From Marilutibacter penaei (GTDB lineage Bacteria > Pseudomonadota > Gammaproteobacteria > Xanthomonadales > Xanthomonadaceae), in contig NZ_JACHTE010000006.1 of NCBI RefSeq assembly GCF_014145395.1, forward strand, positions 186,001 through 250,000: a DNA stretch of 64,000 nt, read 5' to 3'. Positions 18,305 to 28,103 of this stretch are shown here, piece after piece. The position numbers and the translations under genes are program-made. The notes under the pieces are model-generated. The model was not told the origin of the DNA and ran no database searches. It saw only the letters and a list, made by a program, of their open reading frames with translations. Position 1 is the stretch's first letter. Every line of letters starts with the position of its first letter.

Positions 18305-20095
18305 ATGCCCCCTCGCCTGCCTGCCATCGCCGCCCTGCTGCTCGTCGCGAGCGTGGGGCCGGCATGGGCGGCGAAGGTCGGCGAGGTCACGATCGTCGGC
18401 CTCGACGACGAGGCCATGGAAACCAACGTCCGCGAGTCGCTGTCGCTGGTCGACGCCGAGGGCGAGGAGATGCGGCCGCGGCGACTGGGTTTCCTGGTGA
18501 GGCAGGCCGAGGACGAGACCCGCACGGCGCTCGAGCCCTTCGGCTACTACGACCCCGAGATCGCCGTCGAGCGCGAGCGCGTGGGCGAAACGGTCTCCGT
18601 CACCATCACCGTGGCACCCGGCGAACCGGTGAAGGTGCGCCGTTCCGACATCGCGATCATCGGCGAGGGCGCCCAGGACCGGTACCTCAAGGAGGATCTG
18701 GCCAAGTTCAAGCCCGCGCCGGGCGAGGTCTTCAACCATCCCGCGTACGAGGCGAGCAAGGTACGGATCAGCCGCCGCCTGGCCGAGCGCGGTTACTTCG
18801 ATTCCGACTACCTGTCGCACCGGGTCGAAGTCACCCGCGCCGCGAAGGCCGCCGACATCGACCTGGTCTGGGAAAGCGGCATCCGCTACGACATGGGGCC
18901 GATCACCTTCGTGCAGGACCCGGAGACCATCATCCGCCCGGGCATCATCGAACGGCTCGTGTACTGGGAGCAGGGCAGCTACTACCACCAGGGCAAGCTG
19001 GACCGCCTGCGCCAGTCGCTGTCCGCGCTGGACTATTTCTCGACGATCGATATCGCTCCCGATCCCTCGCAGGCGGTGGACGGCGAAGTCCCGGTCACGG
19101 TGACACTGACCCCGGCCAAGCGCACCGTGTACACGGCCGGCCTGAGCTATGGCACCGACACCGGGGCCGGCATCCGCCTCGGACTCGACCGCCGCTACCT
19201 CAACGACCGCGGCCACAAGCTCAAGAGCCAGATCGACTGGGCCGAGAAGAAGAAGACCGCCACGGTGCAGTACCTGATCCCGGCGTTCGCCTGGCTGGAC
19301 GGCTGGTACACGATCAGTGGGCAGTACGCCGACGAACAGACCGATTACGTGGATTCGCGGCGCGTGGAATTCGTCGGCTCGCGCAGCGGACAGATCAACC
19401 GGCACTGGAATGCAACCGCATCGGTGCACTTCCTGCGGGAGCGCTGGCGCTATGCGGTAGCCGATGACGGCGGCGGCGCGCTCGCTCCCTTGCCCGAGTA
19501 TCTCTACGGGACCTATTTCTATCCGTCCCTGCGGGCGACCTACAGCGACGTCGACAACCCGCTGTTCCCGCGCGACGCGGTCAGCATCACCGGCCAGGTC
19601 AAGGGGGCGGTCGAGGGCGCCGGCTCCGACGCCAGCTTCGCCCAGGTCTACGTGCTCGGTCGCTGGTATATCGGCCTCGGCGACATCGACCGCTTGATCC
19701 TGCGCGGCGAGCTCGGGAACACCTATGGCGACGATATCGTCAACCTGCCGCCGAGCCTGCGCTTCTATGCCGGTGGCGACAACAGCATACGCGGCTATGC
19801 CTACCAGGAAGTCGGGCCCTCGTTCGAGAACGACTTCGGCGAGTACTACACCGGGGCGAAGAACCTGGTGACCGCCAGCGTCGAGTACGAACACTACTTC
19901 AACGACACCTGGGGCGCGGCGGTGTTCGTCGACAGCGGCTCGGCCTTCGACGACAGCCCGGACTGGCGCACCGGCGTCGGCATCGGACTGCGCTGGATCT
20001 CGCCGGTGGGGCCGCTGCGCCTTGACGTGGCGCATGGCCTGGACGACCCGGATTCGGACTACCAGATCTACATCAACATCGGCGCGAATCTCTGA
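18305..20095 (+). CDS. tamA: outer-membrane translocation and assembly module TamA
   Basis: 596 residues of the Omp85 superfamily. It has a signal peptide (about 1-22, ending GPAWA), three POTRA domains to about residue 260 and a 16-strand beta-barrel containing the GDNSIRGY motif and YEHYFNDTWGAAVFVDSG. TamA works with TamB in insertion of outer-membrane proteins and, in more recent work, lipid transport between membranes. The start with a typical signal peptide was preferred over an upstream in-frame codon at 18278. It is followed by tamB two bases after the stop. Confidence 0.93.
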   Translation: MPPRLPAIAALLLVASVGPAWAAKVGEVTIVGLDDEAMETNVRESLSLVDAEGEEMRPRRLGFLVRQAEDETRTALEPFGYYDPEIAVERERVGETVSVTITVAPGEPVKVRRSDIAIIGEGAQDRYLKEDLAKFKPAPGEVFNHPAYEASKVRISRRLAERGYFDSDYLSHRVEVTRAAKAADIDLVWESGIRYDMGPITFVQDPETIIRPGIIERLVYWEQGSYYHQGKLDRLRQSLSALDYFSTIDIAPDPSQAVDGEVPVTVTLTPAKRTVYTAGLSYGTDTGAGIRLGLDRRYLNDRGHKLKSQIDWAEKKKTATVQYLIPAFAWLDGWYTISGQYADEQTDYVDSRRVEFVGSRSGQINRHWNATASVHFLRERWRYAVADDGGGALAPLPEYLYGTYFYPSLRATYSDVDNPLFPRDAVSITGQVKGAVEGAGSDASFAQVYVLGRWYIGLGDIDRLILRGELGNTYGDDIVNLPPSLRFYAGGDNSIRGYAYQEVGPSFENDFGEYYTGAKNLVTASVEYEHYFNDTWGAAVFVDSGSAFDDSPDWRTGVGIGLRWISPVGPLRLDVAHGLDDPDSDYQIYINIGANL

Positions 20096-20097
20096 CG

Positions 20098-23000
20098 ATG
20101 GCCGCGAACACGCCCAGCCCGACGCCGGAAGAACGCGAAGCCCGCATCCGCGAGCTGCGCGAACGGCGACGCGCGCGCCTGCGCTGGCTGGCCGTGCGGG
20201 CGGCCATCCTCGGCGTCGTGCTGGGCGGGCTGGTGGCGATGCTGCTGTACTGGCTGCTGATGACCGTCGGCGGCCGCGACATGCTGCTGTCGCAGGTCAA
20301 GGCCCGGCTGCCCGCGAACGCCAGCCTGGAGTGGCGCGAGGCGGAGGGCCCGGTCGCCGGGCCGATGACCCTGCGGGGCATCCGCTTCGAGATGGACGGG
20401 CTGGTGTTTACCGCCGAGCGCGCCACCGTGGACCCGGCGATCCGCCCGCTGATCGGGCGCACCCTGCGGCTCGACGCGCTGGAGCTCGATGATGCGACGC
20501 TGCAGCTGCCGCCGTCGGAGGACGAGCCTTTCGAGCTGCCGCGCTGGCCCGACGTGCTCCCGGCAATCGAGCCGCCGCTGGCGCTCGAGGCCGACCATGT
20601 GCAGGTCGATGGTTTCGTCGTCACCCGGTTGGAGGCATCCCCGGGTGGCGCGGTCGAAGCGGTGCCGGTGGTCGGCATCCGCCAATTGCGTGGTGGCCTG
20701 CGCGCGCGCAGCGGAATCCTGGAAGTCGAACGCCTCGACATCGACAGTGACCTGGGCCTGTTCCACGTGCACGGCGAGTACCGGCCGGGCGACAACTACC
20801 GCACCGACCTGCTGGCCACTGCGGTGCTGCCGGCCGCCCCTGGCCGTACCCCGGGCCGCCTGGGCCTGGTGGCGCGCGGCGACCTCGCGCACATGGATGT
20901 TGGCATCGGCGGTCGTGTACCCGGGGCCCTGCGCGCGACCGCGACGCTGCGTGGCGAATCGCCGGTGCGCTGGAATCTCGACGTCGACGCCGACGCGATC
21001 GATCCCGGCCTGCTGGCGGGCAGCGATGTGCCAGCCGAAACGCCGCTGCAGGTGGAGCTGCGCATCGCCGGCGTCGATGGCGAGGCGCAACTGCAGGGCG
21101 AGGTCGTCCAGGGCGAGCTTTCGGCGCGCGTGCTGCCTTCGACCGTGCGCCTGCGCGACAACGTGCTCGACGTCGATCCGCTGGTGGTCGAGGCGCTCGA
21201 GGGACGCGTCCGTGCGGAGGGCCATGCCGATTTCAGCGACCCCGGGCACACCCGCCTGCGCGTCGCGGTGAATGCACGCGGGCTGACCTGGACCGGTGCC
21301 GCACCCGCGGCAGGCGAAACGGCGGCCCCCGCCATTCGCGCCGACGCCGATCTCGGCGTCGCCGGCACCCTGGACGCCTGGGCCGCGGTCGGCCGCGCCA
21401 CGCTGACCCGCGACCTCGAGCAGGCCGACATGCACTTCGATGCGCGGGGTGATGCGGAGAAGGCACGCATCCAGCAGCTCGAAGTCGAAATGCCGACCGG
21501 TCGCCTCGACGTCGAAGGCAACGTGGCGTGGGCGCCCGCACTGGCCTGGCAGGCGGAGGCACGACTGGCGGGCTTCGACCCTGGATACTTCCTCGCCGAC
21601 TGGGCGGGCGCGGTTGATGGCCGGATCGCCAGCGAAGGGCGCGTGCTTGACGGTGGCGCGTTGCAGGCGACCGTCGACATCGAGGACCTCGGCGGCCGCC
21701 TGCGCGACCGACCGCTCGACGGCGAGGCCCACGTCGCGATCGAAGGGGACACCTACAGCGGTGACATCGCGCTCGGTCTGGGCGGCAGCCGGATCGAGGC
21801 CGAGGGCCGGATCGCCGACACGCTCGACATCGATGCCCGCGTCGCACCCCTGCAGTTGGCCGACCTGCTGCCCGATGGGCATGGCCGGCTCGAAGGCACG
21901 ATCCAGCTGGAGGGTCGGCGCGACGCGCCAGACCTGAGCGCCAACCTTCGCGGCGATGCGCTGGGTGTGGCCGGCTACGCCGCCGAACGGCTGTCGCTGC
22001 AGGGCGACCTGCCCTGGCGCGGCGGCGGCGGACGCTTGTCCCTGCAGGCCCAGGGCGTGCAGGCAGGCGTCGCCCTGGACACCCTCGACGTGCAGGCGCG
22101 CGGTGCGGTGGAAGCCTTGCAGCTCGACGCCGAGGCCCGCGGCGAGATCGGCGAGCTGTCACTGGCCGGCGGTGTCGACCGGCGGGGCGCGGCCTGGCAA
22201 GGCCAGCTGGCCCGCCTGCGCCTGGCCCCGGCACGCGGCGCCAGCTGGACGCTGGAGCAGCCCGCGGGCTTCCGCATCGCGGGTGCGGACATCCGGCTCG
22301 ACCGGAGCTGCCTGGCCGCCAGCGAGGGCGGCCATCTGTGCGCAAGCGCGGACTGGCCGCGGCAGGGTGTCGCCGTGCAGGGCGAACAGTTGCCGTTGCT
22401 GCTCGTCGAGCCCTACCTGCCCGAGCGCGGGGATGGTCGTCCCTGGGTGATGCGTGGCGAGCTGGCGCTGGATGCCCGGTTGCGCCCAGTCGGCAACGCC
22501 TGGGACGGCCACGTCGAACTGAGTTCGCCCTCCGGTGGCCTCAAGTTCCGGCCCGAAGCACAGAACGAGCCCTTCCACTACAGCGGCCTGCGCCTGTCGG
22601 CCGAATTCGACGCCAACCGCATCGAAGCCACGCTGGACAGCACGATCAACGATGACGGCCGGCTCGACGCCCGGCTGCGGACGGGCTGGGACGCGCAGTC
22701 GGCGCTCGACGGCAGCATCGGCATCGACATCGACGACCTGGTCTGGGTCGAGATGTTCTCGCCCGACGTGCTGGAGCCGCAGGGGCACCTGGTCGGCCAG
22801 CTGGCCCTGTCCGGCACCCGCGAGGCGCCGCACCTGGGCGGCCAGCTGCGCCTGACCGACTTCACCACCGAGGTGCCCGCGCTCGGCATCCTGCTGCAGG
22901 ACGGCGACATCACGCTCGCCGCGCAGGGCGACGGCAGCGCGCGACTCAGCGGCTCGGTCTTCAGCAGCAATGGCGACGAGGCCGGTGGACGGCTCGACAT

Positions 23001-23970
23001 CGACGGCGTGCTTGGTTTCCGCGAGGGCGTGCCGCCGCTGCAGTTGAACGTGCGCGGCGACAACGTGCTGGTGTCCGATACCCGCGACCTGCGCGCGGTC
23101 GCCAGCCCGGATTTGCAGGTGCGCATCGCGGCGGACGAGCCGATCACAGTCACCGGCCGGGTCGAAGTGCCGTCGGCCCTGCTCGACCTGGAACGGCTGG
23201 ACGGCGCGGTGTCGCCGTCGGACGACGTCGTCGTGCTCGACCCCGTCGATCCGGAAGACACCGGCGCGTCGCCACTGGCACTCGATCTGGAGGTCGCCCT
23301 CGGCGACGACGTGCGTCTCAACGGCTTCGGGCTGACGGGCAAGCTCGACGGCGGCATGCGCGTGCGTGCGGTTCCGGGGCGCGAAATGACGGCGCGCGGC
23401 GCCCTGCAGGTGTCCGGCCGCTACAAGGCCTATGGGCAGGACCTCACCATCACCCGGGGAGAACTGGGCTGGTCCGGTGGACCGGTGTCGGATCCGCTCC
23501 TCGACGTGCGGGCGGAGCGCGGCATCGGTGACGTGACCGCGGGCGTCGCCATCACCGGGCGCGTCAGCAGCCCCAAGGTCGAGGTCTGGTCGGACCCGGC
23601 ATCCACCCAGTCGGAAGCCTTGGCCTACCTGACCCTGGGACGCCCGCTTTCGACCGCCAGCGACAGCGAGACCGAAAGCCTCAGCGCCGCCAACGCCGCG
23701 CTGGCGGCGGGCGGCAGCCTGCTGGCCTCGCAGCTGGGCGACAAGCTTGGCCTGGACGATGCCGGCATGATGGAGAGCCGCACGGCCGGCGGTGTGTTCG
23801 GCTTCGGCAAGCGCCTGTCGCCGCGCCTGTACGTCGGCTACGGCGTCTCCCTGCTCGGCAACGGCACCGTGCTGACCCTCAAGTACCTGCTCGGCATGGG
23901 CTTCGACGTCGAGGTCGAGAGCAGCTCGATCGAGAGCCGCGGTTATCTCAACTGGCGCAAGGAGAAGTAA
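20098..23970 (+). CDS. tamB: translocation and assembly module TamB (DUF490)
   Basis: 1290 residues. An N-terminal signal anchor (about residues 38-60) is followed by a very long beta-helical periplasmic part made of repetitive strands and a C-terminal DUF490 domain (TALAYLTLGRP-like SEALAYLTLGRPLS, then GYGVSLLGNGTVLTLKYLLG). TamB spans the periplasm to TamA and belongs to the AsmA-like/VPS13-like lipid-transfer family. Length fits the E. coli protein (1259). The ATG lies two bases after tamA TGA, so the two form an operon. Confidence 0.93.
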   Translation: MAANTPSPTPEEREARIRELRERRRARLRWLAVRAAILGVVLGGLVAMLLYWLLMTVGGRDMLLSQVKARLPANASLEWREAEGPVAGPMTLRGIRFEMDGLVFTAERATVDPAIRPLIGRTLRLDALELDDATLQLPPSEDEPFELPRWPDVLPAIEPPLALEADHVQVDGFVVTRLEASPGGAVEAVPVVGIRQLRGGLRARSGILEVERLDIDSDLGLFHVHGEYRPGDNYRTDLLATAVLPAAPGRTPGRLGLVARGDLAHMDVGIGGRVPGALRATATLRGESPVRWNLDVDADAIDPGLLAGSDVPAETPLQVELRIAGVDGEAQLQGEVVQGELSARVLPSTVRLRDNVLDVDPLVVEALEGRVRAEGHADFSDPGHTRLRVAVNARGLTWTGAAPAAGETAAPAIRADADLGVAGTLDAWAAVGRATLTRDLEQADMHFDARGDAEKARIQQLEVEMPTGRLDVEGNVAWAPALAWQAEARLAGFDPGYFLADWAGAVDGRIASEGRVLDGGALQATVDIEDLGGRLRDRPLDGEAHVAIEGDTYSGDIALGLGGSRIEAEGRIADTLDIDARVAPLQLADLLPDGHGRLEGTIQLEGRRDAPDLSANLRGDALGVAGYAAERLSLQGDLPWRGGGGRLSLQAQGVQAGVALDTLDVQARGAVEALQLDAEARGEIGELSLAGGVDRRGAAWQGQLARLRLAPARGASWTLEQPAGFRIAGADIRLDRSCLAASEGGHLCASADWPRQGVAVQGEQLPLLLVEPYLPERGDGRPWVMRGELALDARLRPVGNAWDGHVELSSPSGGLKFRPEAQNEPFHYSGLRLSAEFDANRIEATLDSTINDDGRLDARLRTGWDAQSALDGSIGIDIDDLVWVEMFSPDVLEPQGHLVGQLALSGTREAPHLGGQLRLTDFTTEVPALGILLQDGDITLAAQGDGSARLSGSVFSSNGDEAGGRLDIDGVLGFREGVPPLQLNVRGDNVLVSDTRDLRAVASPDLQVRIAADEPITVTGRVEVPSALLDLERLDGAVSPSDDVVVLDPVDPEDTGASPLALDLEVALGDDVRLNGFGLTGKLDGGMRVRAVPGREMTARGALQVSGRYKAYGQDLTITRGELGWSGGPVSDPLLDVRAERGIGDVTAGVAITGRVSSPKVEVWSDPASTQSEALAYLTLGRPLSTASDSETESLSAANAALAAGGSLLASQLGDKLGLDDAGMMESRTAGGVFGFGKRLSPRLYVGYGVSLLGNGTVLTLKYLLGMGFDVEVESSSIESRGYLNWRKEK

Positions 23971-24002
23971 GCTCGGCCGATTGTCCCGCGCGGAGTGCGC
24001 CC

Positions 24003-24722
24003 ATGAGACCGTCGTCCTGTTTCATCCTGTTGCCGGTGCTGTGCCTGTCCCTCGCCGCGGCTCGCGCGGGTACACCCTTGCCTGACGCACCGCACATCGT
24101 CGTGAGCGGGTCCGGCGAGGTCAGCGTGAAACCGGATGCCGTTACGGTCACCTTCGAGTTCCGGAGCCTGGCCGATGCCCCCCTGCCCGCCAAGCAGCGT
24201 GTGGATGCGGCGGTCAATCGCTTGCTGGAGGGCCTGCCGGGATTCGAGGTCGACGAGGAAGACGTTGTCGCATCGTCGCTCGACACCGGAGAAGAGGTGG
24301 ATTACGACGACGAGGGAAATTCCGTCCGCAAGGGTTACTACGCCCGCCGCGAAGTAACGGCGACCCTGCGCGACCTGGAACGGTTCAACGCCTTTCGTGA
24401 CAGTGGACTGGAAGCCGGTGCGACCTCGATTTCTTCCGTCGCATTCGAGTCGAGCCGGGCGGATGCGCTGCGCCAGGAAGCCAAGTCGAAGGCGGTGGAG
24501 GATGCCCGGCGCGAGGCCGGCGAAATGGCCCGCTCGTTCGGAACCACGTTGGGGCCGGTCTACAGCATCGACAGCGTCGGCTCACGCGTCATGGATGGCT
24601 ATGGGGGTACCTCACTCGACCGGATCGAAGTGAGCGGCTCCCGCCTGGACCCCGGTCGCTACGTCCAGCCGACGGTGGAGTACAGCGCGTCGGTCCGCGC
24701 GGTGTTCGAACTCCAGCGCTGA
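24003..24722 (+). CDS. SIMPL-domain (DUF541) exported protein
   Basis: 239 residues. A signal peptide (about 1-22) is followed by a SIMPL/DUF541 domain: HIVVSGSGEVSVKPDAVTVTFEF, the GYYARREVTATLRDL strand and VGSRVMDGYG. DUF541 proteins (E. coli YggE, mammalian IRAK1-binding SIMPL) are periplasmic and are linked to oxidative-stress tolerance; the activity is unknown. GGAG upstream supports the ATG. It is convergent with mnmG. Confidence 0.88.
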   Translation: MRPSSCFILLPVLCLSLAAARAGTPLPDAPHIVVSGSGEVSVKPDAVTVTFEFRSLADAPLPAKQRVDAAVNRLLEGLPGFEVDEEDVVASSLDTGEEVDYDDEGNSVRKGYYARREVTATLRDLERFNAFRDSGLEAGATSISSVAFESSRADALRQEAKSKAVEDARREAGEMARSFGTTLGPVYSIDSVGSRVMDGYGGTSLDRIEVSGSRLDPGRYVQPTVEYSASVRAVFELQR

Positions 24723-24765
24723 GTGCCGGTACCCTGCGCGCGGATGGCAGGGTTGGCCGGGGCCA

Positions 24766-26655
24766 TCACGCCACCCGGCTGCGCCGCTGCCGGGTCAGGT
24801 GCACCAGCAGCAGCGAGATGGCCGCCGGGGTCATGCCGGGAATGCGCTGGGCCTGGCCGATGGTCTGCGGGCGCACGCGGTCGAGCTTGCCCTGCACTTC
24901 GGCGGACAGCCCGCGCACCGTGGCGTAGTCGAAACCGGTCGGGATCGCGGTGTCTTCGTGGCGGCGCGCGCGTTCGATTTCCTCGCGCTGGCGATCCAGG
25001 TAACCGGAATACTTCACGTCGATCTCGACCTGCTCGGCCACTTCGGGGTCGTCCACGCCGGGACCGATGCCGGGCACCGATGCCAGCTTCGCGTAGTCGA
25101 GTTCCGGGCGCTTGAGCAGGTCGCGTGCGCGGGTCTCGCGGCTGGGTTCGATGCCCAGCGTGTCGGCCAGTGCGCGGCCCAGCGGGTTGTTCGGCGCTGC
25201 CCACAGGGCGCCGAGGCGGGCGCTCTCGCACGCGATGGCGTCACGCTTGGCTTCGAAGCGCGACCAGCGCGCATCGTCGACGAGGCCGAGGTCGCGGCCG
25301 ACCGGCGTGAGCCGCAGGTCGGCGTTGTCCTCGCGCAGCTGCAGCCGGTACTCCGCGCGGCTGGTGAACATCCGGTACGGCTCCGACGTGCCGTGCGTGG
25401 TGAGGTCATCGACCAGCACGCCCAGGTAGGCCTCGTCCCGGCGCGGTGACCAGCCGGCCGCCTCGCGCACGAAGCGCGCGGCGTTGACGCCGGCCAGCAG
25501 GCCCTGTGCCGCCGCTTCCTCGTAACCAGTGGTGCCATTGATCTGGCCGGCGAAGAACAGGCCGGCGATCGCCTTGGTCTCCAGGGTGGTCTTCAGGCCG
25601 CGCGGGTCGAAGTAGTCGTACTCGATCGCGTAGCCGGCCCGTGTGATGTGCGCCTGTTCGAAGCCACGGATGCTGCGCACCAGCTCGAGCTGCACGTCGA
25701 AGGGCAGCGAGGTGGAGATGCCGTTCGGGTAGATCTCCGCGACCTCCAGGCCCTCCGGTTCGACGAAGATCTGGTGGTTCGCCTTCTCGGCGAAGCGCAC
25801 GACCTTGTCCTCGATCGATGGGCAGTAGCGTGGGCCGGTGCCCTCGATCTGGCCGGTGTACAGCGGCGAGCGGTCGAGCGCACCGCGGATGATCTCGTGG
25901 GTGCGTTCGGAGGTATGCGTGATCCAGCAGGACACCTGGCGCGGATGGTCGGCGGCGCTGCCCATGAACGACATCACCGGGCGCGGATCATCGCCGGGCT
26001 GTTCTTCCATCACCGCATAGTCCAGCGTGCGCCCGTCGATGCGCGGCGGCGTGCCGGTCTTCAGGCGGTCGACCACGAAGGGCCCTTCACGGAGGCGCTG
26101 CGCCAGCGCCTGCGCGGGCGGGTCGCCGGCACGGCCTGCGGCATGGGTGGCCTGGCCGATGTGGACCTTGCCAGCGAGGAAGGTGCCCGCGGTCAGCACC
26201 ACGGCCGGGGCCTCGAAGCGGAGGCCGGTCTGGGTCACCACCGCGCGTACGGCGTCGCCCGCGAACTCGATGTCGTCCACCGCGGCCTGGAACAGGGTCA
26301 GGTTCGGCTGGCCTTCCACCGCGCGCCGGATGAACGCCCGGTACAGGGACCGGTCGGCCTGGCAGCGGGTCGCGCGTACCGCCGGGCCCTTGCTTGCGTT
26401 GAGGCGCCGCCACTGGATGCCGGCCGCGTCCGCGGCGCGCCCCATGAGGCCGCCGAGCGCATCGATCTCCTTGACCAGGTGGCCCTTGCCGATGCCGCCG
26501 ATCGCCGGGTTGCAGCTCATCGCGCCCACCGTCTCGACGTTGTGGGTCAGCAGCAGGGTCCTGGCACCGGCGCGCGCGGACGCCAGCGCGGCCTCGGTGC
26601 CGGCGTGGCCGCCACCGACCACGATCACGTCGTACTGGTAGAAGGATTTGCCCAT
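24766..26655 (-). CDS. mnmG: tRNA uridine-5-carboxymethylaminomethyl modification enzyme MnmG (GidA)
   Basis: 629 residues. FAD-binding motif [10 protein letters not shown] at 14-23, [20 protein letters not shown], and a C-terminal helical domain. With MnmE it makes cmnm5U34 in tRNAs that decode NNA and NNG codons. The ATG giving [15 protein letters not shown] was chosen; an upstream in-frame codon adds an implausible 28 residues. No mnmE lies in the window. Downstream, it is convergent with the SIMPL gene. Confidence 0.96.
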   Translation of the reverse strand: MGKSFYQYDVIVVGGGHAGTEAALASARAGARTLLLTHNVETVGAMSCNPAIGGIGKGHLVKEIDALGGLMGRAADAAGIQWRRLNASKGPAVRATRCQADRSLYRAFIRRAVEGQPNLTLFQAAVDDIEFAGDAVRAVVTQTGLRFEAPAVVLTAGTFLAGKVHIGQATHAAGRAGDPPAQALAQRLREGPFVVDRLKTGTPPRIDGRTLDYAVMEEQPGDDPRPVMSFMGSAADHPRQVSCWITHTSERTHEIIRGALDRSPLYTGQIEGTGPRYCPSIEDKVVRFAEKANHQIFVEPEGLEVAEIYPNGISTSLPFDVQLELVRSIRGFEQAHITRAGYAIEYDYFDPRGLKTTLETKAIAGLFFAGQINGTTGYEEAAAQGLLAGVNAARFVREAAGWSPRRDEAYLGVLVDDLTTHGTSEPYRMFTSRAEYRLQLREDNADLRLTPVGRDLGLVDDARWSRFEAKRDAIACESARLGALWAAPNNPLGRALADTLGIEPSRETRARDLLKRPELDYAKLASVPGIGPGVDDPEVAEQVEIDVKYSGYLDRQREEIERARRHEDTAIPTGFDYATVRGLSAEVQGKLDRVRPQTIGQAQRIPGMTPAAISLLLVHLTRQRRSRVA

Positions 26656-26882
26656 GCCTCTGGTCTCGGAAATTGGTGGGCGGGTCCGCCCGATGGCAGC
26701 TTGTGACCCGGCCCGGCCACGGGTGTCGCAATCGGTCACCCCAAGTGGCCGTGCATACCTTGGATGCGGGCCGCAGCACGCGGCGCGGATGCAGGGGTCA
26801 ATGGGAAGCCGGTCACGGAACGCAAACCGCGAGCGCCCATTCTAAGGCCTGGAGGGGCGGATCGCCTGTTCCCACAAAAAGT

Positions 26883-26898
26883 TGGCACGCATCCTGCA
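26883..26898 (+). promoter_or_regulatory. sigma-54 (RpoN) -24/-12 promoter
   Basis: TGGCACG at 26883-26889, four spacer bases, then CTGCA at 26894-26898. This matches the sigma-54 consensus TGGCACG-N4-TTGCA with one mismatch, and the 12-base distance between the GG and GC elements is exact. Predicted transcription start is near 26909 on the plus strand. An enhancer-binding activator would be needed; no site for one was identified upstream. Confidence 0.65.
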
Positions 26899-26908
26899 TC
26901 GTTATACA

Positions 26909-27022
26909 TGCACCCGACGGGGCAGGCGCTTCACGCGCTGGCCGGAATTGGAACAGGGGCTGGCCAAGTGCCCGCCGGGGAAGCAGAGGGCCGAATGTCG
27001 GGGGACGTTCGGCCCTTTTTTT
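26909..27022 (+). ncRNA. putative sigma-54-dependent small RNA (about 115 nt)
   Basis: The interval from the predicted start of the sigma-54 promoter to the T-run of an intrinsic terminator. It holds no convincing open frame with a ribosome-binding site. It contains GGCGCTTCACGCGC-type self-complementary stretches and a G-rich middle before the terminator hairpin. No known RNA family was recognised. It is separated from any downstream gene by the terminator, so it is unlikely to be a leader. Confidence 0.5.
26988..27022 (+). terminator. strong intrinsic terminator
   Basis: GGGCCGAATGTC (26988-26999) pairs with GACGTTCGGCCC (27004-27015), 12 pairs including one G-U, around a G4 loop. Seven T follow at 27016-27022. 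No plus-strand protein gene precedes it for over 2 kb, since mnmG runs the other way, so it must end a non-coding transcript. Confidence 0.85.
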
Positions 27023-27115
27023 ATCTTTCGTCGCGCTTCTCGTCGCGCGCGAGGTCGCTTCTTCCAGGGCCGTTGCTGCCCGCTTATCCGTCTGCGGGGT
27101 TCCCGGGGGAATGCC

Positions 27116-27144
27116 CAAAAAGAAAATGGCCGCATTTCGCGGCC
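27116..27144 (-). terminator. terminator of the minus-strand lipoprotein gene
   Basis: Read on the minus strand, GGCCGC (27144-27139), loop GAAAT, GCGGCC (27133-27128), then ATTTTCTTTTT. It lies about 230 bases past the stop of the lipoprotein at 27374-27940. Confidence 0.6.
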
Positions 27145-27373
27145 AAGTCAGTGTGGTGCGTTGCAAGGCGCCGACGCTCGACGGGGACGGAACAGGGGGG
27201 ATCCGTGATTCCTCGTCGAACGCCGACATCGACGCTTGCAGTTTCCAGTTTCCCTGACCCATTCAACGTCGCAATGCGACGATTTAGGTCAGGTGGCCCT
27301 ACTTTGCGCCTCCGGGCGGCAGGCCGTCAAGCGACGGCGGTCACGTCCCCGACGTGCGGTGCCGCAGGGTGGG

Positions 27374-27940
27374 TCAGCGTTCCTGCTCCAGCGCACCCCA
27401 GGGGCTGCGCTCCCGATTCCCGCCGCTGCGCGGGGCCGAGGGACGCGGGGCCGGCCTCGGGGGTGCTGTCTGGACCTCGCGGGCGGTCCGGTCCGGCACC
27501 ATCCTGGGCGGTCGCTGCTCGCGACGGTTGATGTTGTTGACGTGATCCCAGGGCGAATCGGGGCGGTCGCCACGATCCGGCCTGCCGGGACGGTCGGGCC
27601 GATCAGGCCGATCAGGCCGATCAGGGTGATCCGGCCGGTGCGGGGGGCGGATCACCACCGGCGGGCGCGGGTAGTAGGGGTAGTAGGGATTTCCCGGGTA
27701 GTAGGGATTGCCCCAGCCCGGCCGGTTGTAATAGCCCCAGGGGGCGTACCCGTAACCGTAGCTCCACGGGCCATAGCCGTACCCGTAGCGACCGTAGCCA
27801 TAGCCGCCGTACTGGCGGTACTCCACCGACGGTTGGCCGTAGTAGTAACCGCCACCGTTGCCGGTCGGGCGGTACGAATAGGTACTGCATGCGCCCAGCA
27901 GGAGCAGCGCTGCGGCGGGAAGGGCGATGGTGCGGATCAT
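27374..27940 (-). CDS. repeat-rich lipoprotein (Gly/Tyr and Pro-Asp-Arg repeats)
   Basis: 188 residues. A lipoprotein signal (MIRTIALPAAALLLLGACS) gives an acylated Cys. The mature part has a Tyr/Gly-rich low-complexity stretch (YGGYGYGRYGYGYG) and proline-tyrosine runs (NPYYPGNPYYPYYP), then a tandem Pro-Asp-Arg segment (PDRPDRPDRPDRP), and a basic Arg/Pro tail. No fold is recognised; such proteins in gammaproteobacteria are surface or periplasmic structural proteins of unknown role. The start at 27940 has AGGGGGA eight bases upstream. A longer open frame to 28117 lacks a signal peptide. The Pro-Asp-Arg codons come from 9-base DNA repeats. Confidence 0.7.
   Translation of the reverse strand: MIRTIALPAAALLLLGACSTYSYRPTGNGGGYYYGQPSVEYRQYGGYGYGRYGYGYGPWSYGYGYAPWGYYNRPGWGNPYYPGNPYYPYYPRPPVVIRPPHRPDHPDRPDRPDRPDRPGRPDRGDRPDSPWDHVNNINRREQRPPRMVPDRTAREVQTAPPRPAPRPSAPRSGGNRERSPWGALEQER
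27592..27636 (-). repeat. 9-base tandem repeat inside the lipoprotein gene
   Basis: Five units close to GATCAGGCC run end to end at 27592-27636: exact at 27601-27609 and 27610-27618, with one or two changes in the other three. On the minus strand they encode Pro-Asp-Arg triplets. In-frame unit gain or loss would change protein length without a frameshift. Confidence 0.8.
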
Positions 27941-28103
27941 GACAAGGATCCCCCTTTTGGGATGGGTCCACCATGCGCGTAAGTCATTGAACTCGCGCTT
28001 AATTCGTCCCTCTCCGAACGGTCCCGGGCGTACGGGTCGCGAAGCGGGCGGACGAAGGCTTGTGGGGGGTGCGGGAGGGTGAGAGCATGCGCTCCCCGCG
28101 TCG

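Larger units (their letters stand above)
26656..27373. other. 718-base intergenic region without a protein gene
   Basis: The segment between mnmG and the repeat-rich lipoprotein holds a sigma-54-type promoter (26883-26898), a probable small RNA with a strong terminator (26988-27022) and a minus-strand terminator (27116-27144). Open frames through it, such as the one ending at 27257 with MPKKKMAAF, lack ribosome-binding sites and cross the terminators. Nothing else was recognised in 26656-26880 or 27150-27373. Confidence 0.7.

Noticed and set aside
17825-20035. A 736-residue minus-strand frame
   Set aside because: Shadow of glyS and tamA, with Arg/Val/Gly-rich sequence and no known motifs.
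27110-27257. A short frame starting MPKKKMAAF
   Set aside because: It crosses the minus-strand terminator hairpin and lacks a ribosome-binding site; the tail has no motif.
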